A stretch of 64,000 bases of DNA, taken from contig NC_029543.1 in the NCBI RefSeq assembly GCF_001577835.2, positions 1,376,199 to 1,440,198 on the forward strand. The letters are read 5' to 3'. The notes below the pieces were generated by a model. The model made no database searches and was not told the DNA's origin. It was given only the letters and a program-made list of their open reading frames with translations. Positions 10,952 to 21,300 of the stretch are shown piece by piece. Made by a program: the position numbers and the translations under genes. Source of the DNA: Coturnix japonica (lineage: Eukaryota; Chordata; Aves; Galliformes; Phasianidae). How positions within the stretch are numbered: the stretch's first letter is position 1; each line of letters starts with the position of its first letter.

Positions 10952-11165
10952 TGTTTAACACTGACATAAAAATGAAAACGATGTCCTTTTTTTTTGGGGG
11001 GGTGTGGGGAGCAGGTTTATGTGCTCCACACACAGACCAGCTCTGCTGGGACACATTGAGGTTCTTTGGGATGGGGATGGTTGCTGTGTGCTGATCAAAG
11101 CTCTTTTTTGGGGCTGTTTTTGGGTGTTTTTGAGGTGGCATCACTGTGGTAGAGATACGGGGTTC

Positions 11166-11665
11166 CATCAGGATTAGGGCTATGGTTTAGGGTTAGGAGT
11201 TCTTTTTAGGAGCCAATGTATTCGGGTTAGGGTTAGATCAGAGAGATCAGGGCTCTTGTTAGGGTCAGGGTTGTGAATGCTGGTTAATTGTAGAGCTTCA
11301 GTCAGGATTAGGGGCGTTAGGGTTGTGAGTGTTTAGGATGAAGAGTTGGGGGGGTCAGGGTTAATGTTTTAGGGTTAGGATTATGAGGCATTTGGTTATG
11401 GTCAGGGTTAGTGTTTTAGGGTTAGGGTTATGGGGTGTTTGGTTATGGTCAGGGTTAGTGTTTTAGGATTAGGGTTATGGGGTGTTTGGTTATGGTCAGG
11501 GTTAGTGCTAGGATTAGGGGTTAGGTTTGGGGCAGCATTAGGTTTAGGGTTATTGGTGTTAGGGTATGGTCACAGGGTTAAGCTATCAGGGTTAGGATCA
11601 CAGTTATATGACTTTTTGTTAGGATCAAGGCTAGGGTTTGGATCTGGGTTATTGCATTAAGGTTA
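11166..11665 (+). repeat. Degenerate interstitial telomere-like repeat (TTAGGG/GGTTATGG)
   Basis: Many TTAGGG and GGGTTAG words occur in one orientation, mixed with TCAGGG, TTAGGA and GGTTATGG variants. Between about 11393 and 11505 a 47-bp higher-order unit repeats about 2.5 times (TTTGGTTATGGTCAGGG... through GGGTTATGGGGTG). Confidence 0.8.
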
Positions 11666-11689
11666 TGGCCTTAATGGGGCTGGGTATAA

Positions 11690-11778
11690 GCATTATAATG
11701 GCTTTGCACTAGATGTTTGGACTAATGGTTGGACTGGATGATCTTCTAGGTCTTTTCCAACCTTGATAATTCTGTGAT
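11690..11778 (+). mobile_element. CR1 LINE, 3'-end fragment
   Basis: The motif GGTTGGACTGGATGATCTTC, then AGGTCTTTTCCAACCTTGAT and ATTCTGTGATT, is the standard CR1 3' terminus with its degenerate octamer tail. Only the last ~90 bp are present, as expected for 5'-truncated insertions. Confidence 0.88.
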
Positions 11779-11785
11779 TTGGTTT

Positions 11786-11886
11786 TGGGCAGGGGTTATG
11801 GTTAGGATTATAGTTATGGTTATGGTTTAGGATTATAGTTATGGTTTAGGATTATAGTTATGGCTATAGTTTAGGATTACAGTTAT
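11786..11886 (+). repeat. Short tandem repeat TTATGGTTTAGGATTATAG
   Basis: About four imperfect copies of a 19-20 bp unit directly after the CR1 scrap; it resembles the telomere-like array on the other side, suggesting the CR1 landed within it. Confidence 0.7.
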
Positions 11887-12039
11887 GGCATCCCACTGCT
11901 CCCTCAGCCCCTCCTACACTCAACAAACCCCCAGACCCCATTCCACAAGCACCTCCCATTTCCCCACCCCACATACAACACACCCTCATCTCCATATGAA
12001 TCCACACCATGACTGAGGCAGAATCCAGCCGCCATTTTC

Positions 12040-12330
12040 CCCCCCATTCCCGCCCTTTTCCCCCCTTTCCATTCAGGCATCGCCGCGGACAGCTCTGTGC
12101 GGGCAGCAGCGTCCTCGGGGTCCTTCGGTACCACCGGGGCTTCCAAGATGGCGGCGGTGTGAGGCGGAGGCTCCGTGTCCGCTCCCCGCCCCGCGGCCGG
12201 CGGGATGCTGCGATCCACCGGTTATTTCCGCGGCATCGACTGCCCCTTCCTCACATCTGCTGGTGGGCCGCCATGTCGGAGGCCTTATTGTCATTTCAGG
12301 CATCCTCCGGTAGCGGCGGCGACGCGGTGT
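12040..12330 (+). promoter_or_regulatory. REXO1: CpG-island promoter of REXO1
   Basis: A TATA-less CpG island with a perfect YY1-type element AAGATGGCGGC at 12145-12155 and GC boxes (CCCCGCCCCGCGG). The ATG inside the YY1 motif (12148) opens a four-codon upstream ORF ending at TGA, 42 nt before the REXO1 start codon. The REXO1 start lies in the same island, so the 5' UTR is short. Confidence 0.7.
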
Positions 12331-15300
12331 GGAACAACCGGGGCGGGTGGAGCGTTAGGCCTCAGTGCAGGTAATGGTTGGGCCTGGGGTTGTGGGGTGA
12401 GGGGAGGAGGTTTAGTGATGGGTAAAGCCGTTAAGGGGAAAGGAAATGGATGTATTGGGGGTGGGGAGGCTTAAATAGGGCTGGGTACCCCATAGGAGCT
12501 CCCAGGAGGGGAGTAAACTCTTGGAAAGGGCTGACAATAGCAGGACAAGGGGAAATGGTTTTAAGTTAAAAGAGGGAAGATTTAGGTTGGATGTTAGGGG
12601 GAAGTTCTTCACTAGGAGAGTGGTTAGACCCTGGAACAGGCTGCACAGGGAGGTTGTGGATGCCCCGTCCTTGGAGGTGTTCAGGGCCAGGTTGGAATGG
12701 GGGCCCTGGGCAACCTGATCTATGGGGTCTCTGTGGGGATCTATGGGGTCTCTGTGGGTCTCTATGGGGGTCTATGGGGTCTCTATGGGGGTCTATGGGG
12801 TCTCCTGGGCAACCTGATCTAGTAAATGTGTATGTTTGCTGGCCCTGCTAGGCAGGGGGGTTGGAACTACATGATCCTTGAGGTCCCTTCCAACCCGGCT
12901 CATTCTGTGATAGTATGTGGTACACCCTTTGATAAAGGATGGATCTACCCATTGCATAGAGCTGGGGGGGCTTTGGGTTCCCCCCCGACCCTGTGTCTTA
13001 TAGCTGTATACACTGCATCCACCTCCTGACCTCATGGGATAATGAGGAGTGACTGTGAAATAACTGCTGCCTGAGGACAGCTCTATTGCCTCTGTCCCAG
13101 CTCTATTGCCTCTGTCCCAGCCCTATTACCCTGCCTTTTCCAGGCCCTCCAGGCACACAGCTCACATAGCAGCCTCTGCCCCTCTGCTTGCTGCACCGTC
13201 ACAGCCCTTCTGCTGTACTGGGGGGGCTACAGGTCTGTCTGGCCTGGGCTGGTGGCTGACAGCCAGTCCTGCCCTGTGGGGAGCCCCAAAAGGGCCTCAG
13301 TGAGGTGAAGATCACTGCCAGCTTTGTAAATGGAACTAAAAGGTGGCTGTTGTTCTGCTCAGTGCTTCCAGCATCTCTCATTGTTTTCCTTAGTCATTAT
13401 TCTCTGATCTTGCAGAGATAAATCTGTGTTCTCCTCCCCAGAATGCTGTTTGCTTTCTTCTTTTTAAAGCTAGTCTTAAAGGCCTTAAGCTCAAGTTGTC
13501 AAGTTTTGGGTTTTTTTATGTATTTATAAGATTATTAATTCCTCTTATCTCCCATTACTGAATCATCTTACTCTGGCAGTGGCTTAATTCAAAGTAAAAG
13601 CAGCACATCCAGGGCTGTCACAGTCAGACACATGGGGTTTTTTTGCTTATGAAATGGAGAAGTGAAGGTTGGTCTTTACTTACAAACCTCCTGGTGCACA
13701 GGTCTCATACTGGGTAAGAAGCAAAGGATGAACGTGAGTGGCAGATGGAAGAAGTCCTACTTGTGTTAATACAGGTTTGGATGCATTAGTGACCCAGAAA
13801 TCAGTGCTTCTGGGGGGTGGGAAAGAGGTTTATTTGCCATTTGATGTGTGGCTGCTGCAACCACAGCTCTGCAAATTCCACCTCAGCTCAGGTTGGGCTT
13901 CAGCCCTTTATTCTGTGTTAATTTAGGCTGAGAGATGGAGAACAAATAGTGACACAGCTGCAGAGTGTCGGCCTTTAGGAGGGACATGGGGTGCTGTGTG
14001 AGGTGCCTGTTGTCTATAGGAACATTTATGTGCTGTTCTTGGTGTGGCTGAGCATTGTTTAGTGGCTCAGATGCAGAGATGCTGCCTTTCCCTCTGTCTG
14101 AAGCCGTGCAAACTGGGAGATGTATTTAAGATCTACACTAGGGGGTGTCATAGTTTCGCTTGCAACCAGGCAACCATCTTGTTGAGAGCAGGCTGCAGGG
14201 CAAGTTGCTCCCAGCCAGCAAAGCTGCCTTTCTTGTTTTGAAGTAGCCCCGCTGCAGTGCGTTTTTGACCTATTTAATTACACTGCTCAATGCTTTAAAA
14301 ACCCATTTTTTTTTTGGTTCAGGTGGTACCTACACCAAGAGCTACAGTGCAGATCTGTGGGGGGTTGTATTTTGGGGATGGGGGGGGGGAAAAGAGGCTA
14401 GAAAAAAGGATAACATCTAAAGAAGCAGCCTGTGAAGCGTATTGATTCCATGCTGGTGTTCGCTTTGATGTTTGAGGATCACCTTAGGACTGGCAATAAC
14501 CCCAAAACTCTTGGTAGATCTGGAGCTTTGAAGTAGCTTTTGAATGCTGAGGAGTGGTGATATGGAGGTTGGGGATGTGTGCCAGGCAGAGCCCAGAGGG
14601 GTATAGAATAGAAGGGGGATGAATGGGGTGTAGTGCTGTCCCCACATCTCCTTATCATCATTCTGGGCTTCTCATGGAGCATAGAGCTCATAACAGATGA
14701 TCCTTATTTCTTCAGCAGGGCTGGGAGGTGGGATGTGAGCTTGTACAGGGCTGGGAATCTACAGGCTGAAAGTTCTAATCCTGACTGTGCTGAAGTGCTT
14801 TTTCCATCTCTGAAGTGACTGAAACCCACCTGCTTCAGAGCAGGATGAAAAGCTTATCGAACGTGTGTGAAGTGCTTTGAAAGCGGGCTGTGTAAGTGGG
14901 AGGGGAGAGCTGCCTCCTGTCCTAAAAGCGTCTCTTCAAGAGCCGTGGAGGAGAAAAATAGGTCTGTCTTTAAAGTCTAGGTCCTGAGTATGCTGAAAGG
15001 CATAAAAGAAGCATAATGCAGCACTTCACAGACACCATAAGGAAACCCAGCTCTTGGGCATGGCGGCTTCAGAAGGAGCTGGGAGGAGATGCTTGAGAAG
15101 TGGATGGGTTCTGAGCCCTGGAGATCCGAGCTCTCTTTGTCTGTGCTGATCCCGGTGCTGCTGGGAGGTGGGAGGAGCGAGGCCTTCAGCCTTGGAGTGC
15201 TGCACTATGGGGCAGTGTGTGCTGGCAGTGTGCTCCTCTGGTCTGAAGTGCATATTTTCTGTTTGGATGGACAAAGCTTTACTGCTCAGATCCGATGGTG

Positions 15301-18300
15301 TGTTTGAAAGGTGCCAGTTCTTCATGTCACAGTGATTTCTGCTGCCAGACCCACAGCTCAGCTGCTGTAATGTCAGTTGTTGCCATCACCAGGTCAGCAA
15401 GGACTTGGCAGTGTCCATCTTACCTGCCTAAAAGCAGTGGCTTGGGATGGCTCTGAGTATGAAGCACTATGCAAAACTAAAACCTGACTTTAATCATCCT
15501 CAGCACAAGAAACCCCCCAAGTTGAATAGCAGCTGCGGTGCTAAAAAAGGGAAGAAAGAGTCAGAAAACCCCCGCAGAAACTGGAGCACAAAGCAGTGTG
15601 ACTTTGGAAGAGATGAGGGTGAAGGAAGGCGGGACTTGGGGTGGGAAGTCCTGCCCTAATGATCGCCGCTGTGTCAGCACACGGTCAGCGTGGTGTGCCT
15701 GAAGCCGGAGTACCAAGCAGATAGTGAAAGCCTCGAGTACAGCATGAACAAATACCTGCAATGTTTATTAACCACGGGGAGCTCAGGTAATTCTTTGAAG
15801 TTCTTGAGTGCGAAGCGAGCTCGTGGTTTTGTGCGGGCTGCAGGACGTGGGGATGCAAACTTCACATGGTCGCCATTCATTTAACGTGAGACCTCTCTTT
15901 TCAGTGCCGTGTCTGTGTTTAAAATCCACAGGCCGTGCAAAAGCTCTGCTCTGCTTTGGGGATTGAGCTGCAAAAGGATGTTTGTTTCTTGGTGTTTTAG
16001 GAGAGGAGCCGTGCTGGGCAGCAGGCAGTGCTGGCTGGAGCCGCAGGTGTGTGAGTTGTTTTAATTTGGGCTTCTGCGTGAGCTGAAGCTGGACGGGTTG
16101 GAAAACCAGTTTAGATTTTGGCGTTAGTCCTTTGTAGGTCATGGCTGAAGCTTTTCAGTGTAATATGGCCAAAAAAGGTGCTTTGCTTTTCATCTTTTTG
16201 TCTGGTTGGGACTGTGTTCATGTAGTGTTGTATTGCTGTTTTGCTTCTTAAATGGGAGTTCTTCACCCCAAATGGTTCCGGGGGTGAGACAAGTGCTGTG
16301 AAGATAACTTATCTCAAGCAAGCAGGAGAAAGGCTGCAGAACTCAGGGAACGAAGGGTCAGGGCTAGAATTACTTGTGGCTACGCTGCTCCAATGCGTTT
16401 CTAAGGCAGAACTGAATAGGGAGAAAGGAAGACACCCAAACACTGCAAGAAATCCATCTCTTTTTTCCTTTGTTCTTTGAACCTCAGCTGTGCTGCGGTG
16501 TTTAAACTTCCAATTCATCCTTATTTTCATCTGGCACTTTGGTACCAGCGAGGTGGGGATGCTTTCTGCTCCATCTTTTTCCTTGGAAACAAAGCAAGTT
16601 TCTGCCTTGCAGGGACAAGCTCTGGTCCCTTCAGTGCCCCCCAACCTTCTGTGCTGCTCACGCTGCCTCCTGTAGCCCCCAGAGGAACCACACCAGGTTT
16701 ATTGCAGTGACAAATGGCTGCTCGGCCTATTTTTGGCCTTGCTAATATCGAATTTTCTTTTCTCATTTTTGCTTCTTTTTTTTGTGGTGGGGTTTTTTTT
16801 TCTGCTCAAGAAATGACGGTGTTGGTTCAGAACAGGCTTTGAAGCTCTGATGTCAGATACCTTGAAGGGGTGACACTGCAAAGGACATGGGGAGCAGCAC
16901 ATAAACCCTCTGTGATACCCCCAGCCCTTGCCCTGCTGCTGTCCCTACAACTGTCCAAAGTTATCTGTGCTGTTATCATTTAATTTCATTCATTAAAGTT
17001 AACCTGATCCTGATATACATATAGTGGGTATGCAAGGAGAGCAATTGCAGCTGGCACCTTTAGATGGCTGGTTTTGTTGCTATGGGTTTGTTTATTCTCC
17101 TTTATGTCCAGAGCTATTCTGCTGGCATGTTTCCTATTAGGGCACCAAATCCTGTGCTTGTCTTGTAATTTCTCTATGTTCTGATGTAGCAGCATCCAAG
17201 TGCTGTGATAAATTGAGCTCTGAAACCTGCTCCAAGTCAGAAAGCAGCAAATAACTTGCCTGTGGCTTCTGATCACTTGCTGAATGGCCTCTTCTTCACT
17301 GCTTTTTTTCCTTCTAAAATACGCTTTGCTTTCATTATAAACTATCAGATACTTCAGATAACTGCTTCACAAGACTCCTCGTGATATAGAGCCCCTATTT
17401 ACTTCTTAGAAACTCATCTGCATAAGCAGCTTGCATTGTATTCCTCAATCAAGTGGTAATTGGGAATTCCTACGAGAGCCTGTGTTAATGCCACTGTAAT
17501 ACCCCTCAGTAGCTGCTTGCTGATCACCTAATTGCTATGGAAATACATGCACTGTCAGCTTGGCTTTCTTATGGGGCATGGAGTGGAGTCTGGTTTGTCA
17601 TGAAGTTATCCAGGCTGCACACCCTGGGGGAGAGGGGCTGGGTGGGAGTGAGGAGGTGGTGGCAGAGGGGGAAAGAGAAGGGTGAGTGACAAGCAGTGAG
17701 TGGAGTGTTGGCTGTGTATGTCTCAGGGGTGGTTCTTTGCAATTGAGTTCAGGTGTCACCTTTGTACCTGCAGCACTTTCTCATTGGCAGCACTTGTGTT
17801 GTGGGTTCAACCCAAGACTCATTTTCCTGCTGCTGCTGTGGGAAATACTGAGCTTGGAGGAAGACTGGAGGCTTTCAGTGGGCTTTGGGCATTGGCATCA
17901 ATAAATGAGAACCTAATCCCTGGTTCTCGTGCTGGAATCCTCTGTCCTTTTTCATGCACTTCATTGAATTAAGCAGATAATTCTGCGCATACTCAGCTCC
18001 TCTTAGTCCTAATGCAGCAATTATCCTTCAATGCCCCAAAGAATATTTCACTTACAGAGCAATTCCATGAGTAATAAAAGCACTTTGTTAACAGATCTGT
18101 AGTCCTTAAGACCCAGGAATACTTTGGAAAATCTGGTCTAGCCATGTACCTGCCACTGCCCAGAGAATGTCACTAGTGGCTTTTGGTACCACGTCTGCAT
18201 TCTGTAGGGATGAATCTTAAGAAGATGCTGTACAACCTACTGACAGTAAATGCTGTTTTTCCTTCCTTACAGAACGGGGCTATGATCCCTACAACCCTGA

Positions 18301-21300
18301 GCTGCCGAAGCCCTCGCTGGAGGCGGAGGATGGGGCCCTGTCTGACCTTACAGACATGACACCTGGCATCCTGGAGCTTGAACTGGTCAACAAAGCTATC
18401 GAGGCAGTCAAAAATGAAGTTGAGAGAGAGCAGAAAAAGTATGAGGAGCTGCTGGAAACAACAAAGGAGCTCAGGGCCTCTGATGCCTCACTTATTTCCG
18501 AAACACCTGTGTCAGCTGCTGTGGCACACAGTGATTTGTTTACCTCCTTAGAATATAATCCAGGTAGCTACAACTTCACTAATAACTCCGACTACAGCCC
18601 TACTCCTTTTGCTGCTGCTGGCCAGTCAAGTAAATACACTTTGGATTCGTTGCGATCTAAAGGTAACTCACTGGAATACGTTCCCAAGGCTGTAGCACAG
18701 GCTAAAAAATACAGCAGCACTGTCACTAACACTAAATATGTCATCGATGACTCTAAGCCTTCTACCGACTTGGAGTATGACCCGCTTTCAAATTACTCAG
18801 CCAGGCTTTTGAGCAAAGCTACAACGAAGGAGTCAAAGGGATCCAAAAGGGGAAGGGTCCCTGGATATGAGGATTCTTATTCTCCTACACGAAAGAAGCT
18901 CTGTGAAATACCTGATGAGTATGAAGTGTGTGCCAGGTTCTCCTCCTCTGAAGACGAGGCTGATGCAGAATACAAATCGACTTCTGTTAGCTCTCCATCA
19001 AAAGCTGGTTCAGAAAGTGAATCAGATGATGGATTGTCCAGCAAAGAGCGCAGCGCTGCCTCGGGTGACTTCTCTTCTCAGGGTAGTAAAGAAACTGCAG
19101 CAAAATATGGCATGGAGGACATTCTTAGTTCACAGAAAATCCCTCCAAAAAATGTGTTGGAGAAGAATGTTAAAGCAGCAAAATCGTATTCTGGTAAGAA
19201 TGACCAGGAAACTGAAAATAAAGACAAAGACTCAAAAGATAAAACAAAGAGGAAGAAATCAGATGGTAGTAAAACGCCTGGCCTCAGTGAGGTCAGTAAG
19301 AAAGAGAAAAGTAAAAATGCAGAAAAAGACAAAGCAGGCAAGAAAGAAGAAAAACTGAAGACAAAGAATGAAGAGAAAAACTGCAAAGAGAAAAGTGTTA
19401 AAGTGAAAACCGATGGGAATTTAAAGAAAGCTGATAAACACAAATCAGAGAGAGTGGATGAGATGAAGAAAGAAAAATCCAAGGGGTCCAGTAGTAGTTC
19501 AGGGAAAAGCAAGAGCGAGGATTTCAGCAAGGGCTCCAGCACGGAGAAGCTGGGTGGCAGCAAGAAAGAGTCTAAGCTGAAGGCAGCTGATGTGAAGAAT
19601 GGTAAGGAGGCCTGTAACAGTAAAAACAAAGGGACCAAGACCTCAGCAGTGGAGCAGAAGAAGGAAAAGGTCAATCCTGCAGGAAAAGGAGATCCAAAGA
19701 AGGGCCAGAAACAGCAGAGTCTGAGTCACATTGACCTCTTTGGAGATGAGAGTGGGGATGAAGACGACAAGGGCAAACCTGTGCCATCCACGTTACCTGA
19801 TGTGAGCTCAGACTCGGATAGTGACAGCAGTGGTTCAGACTCTCAGAGTGAAAATGGAAAGACAAAGAAGGCGAAGCGTTCTAAGTTGTCCAAGTCGTCA
19901 TCATCTTCCTCATCGTCTGACGACATTGATTATTCCATCCTGGAGAAGGATGTGGACTTTGAGACAGACCCAATGGAAGAGTGTCTCAGGATTTTCAATG
20001 AATCCACTGATGTGAAAACCGAAGACAAGGGGAGGCTGGGGAAGCAGGTAATGCTCGTTTGAGTTGGTTTTCTCACATCTAAATGTGCAGTGATACCAAT
20101 TTGGTTTAGTGCTACTGTGTATTTCAGGTTGCTGAAGTGCACTATGGAGGGAGACTGTGCTGGATGAATCTCATCCCTATTGCAGCTGTTATCTGCTGTT
20201 ATCACACGTGTGCAGTGGGGGTGCTCAGCTGCCTGTGTGTCCCACTGAACCTGGTCTTTGCACATCTGTTCCCTTATATCCCTCAAATTAAAGTGTACTT
20301 CTGCCCTGTTCTGGAAAGCACCAGTGTAGAGGTGCTTTAAAAGAGAGCTGTTTGGCAGCAACCTGCTTCCCTGCAGCTTTTCAGGAGGATGGCATTGCTT
20401 GCTGGGAATTTGGGTTTGTTTAGGGGATAACTTTGTAGCTGGAGCCCCTGTGGCCTAAGCTCAGCTCTGGTTGGTTGGAAGGTTGATGTGAGCAGCGTAG
20501 TACTTTTCCACTTGGAAGGATAACTGAGAGAGAGTTTATTAGGGATGTAACTAACTGCATTAATGGGCTGAGCAAGTTCCTGCAGAGTGCAGCGATGCGG
20601 TGTGAAGTGCTCCTGCAGAGCACCCTGTGATGTGCACAGCTCTGCTGGACTGGAGCTCATCCCAGCTCTGCTTCCAGCCCTGGAGCTGAAAGCTGTCAGT
20701 CCTGGCTCTGCTCATAGCACTGCTGGGGGCTGCAGGCAATGCTGAGTGCAGATCAGCTAGAAAATCATATCATCTTCTGAGTTGGAAGGGATCTTTTAAA
20801 GGCCATCTAGTCCAACTCACCTGCAGTGAGCGTGGACACCCACAGCTCCATCGGGTGCTCAGAGCCTGGTCCAGCCTGAGTCATAGGAATAAACCTGTGT
20901 AAAGGAACAGCTGAGTTGAACCCAAAGAAGATTTGATGGGTTTCTTTTTGCTTGTTATTTGCTTCAGCTCCTCACGCAGAAGCTTTGGGTTTCTTGCCAT
21001 TCAGAAACATCACCCAGGGATTGGTCCCTGCGGCCATTCTATGGGTAGGGCTGTAAGTGCAGGGATGTTTCCCTGTGTGTGCCACGGCAGCACAATGGTT
21101 TGGTGCTGGGCATGCGTTCAGGACCTGCTCTGGAAGTGTGTCATAGCAGCAGAAAATGAGTCAGCTCTTACCAAGAAACCCAACCAAACATCCTGAGTTT
21201 TCAGAATGCCGTGAGAAGTGGGTGGCTGGAGGGGAAGGCATTCCCATCGCCATGGCAGGTAGGGGCTGGATGGAACGGTGCTGAAGCTGTGTGCTGTGCA

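Noticed and set aside
12010-12374. 121-codon open frame in the REXO1 promoter, starting at an upstream ATG
   Set aside because: It reads through the island in a frame different from REXO1 and ends in the intron; the true start at 12205 matches the family N-terminus.
12521-12718. 65-codon frame resembling a conserved protein tail ([13 protein letters not shown])
   Set aside because: This is the well-known CR1 LINE ORF2 tail, annotated as a mobile element rather than a host gene.
19078-19674. 198-codon minus-strand open frame rich in Phe, Leu and Ser
   Set aside because: Reverse of the Lys/Glu/Ser-rich REXO1 exon 2, where AAG/GAA codons read backwards as CTT/TTC; not a membrane protein.
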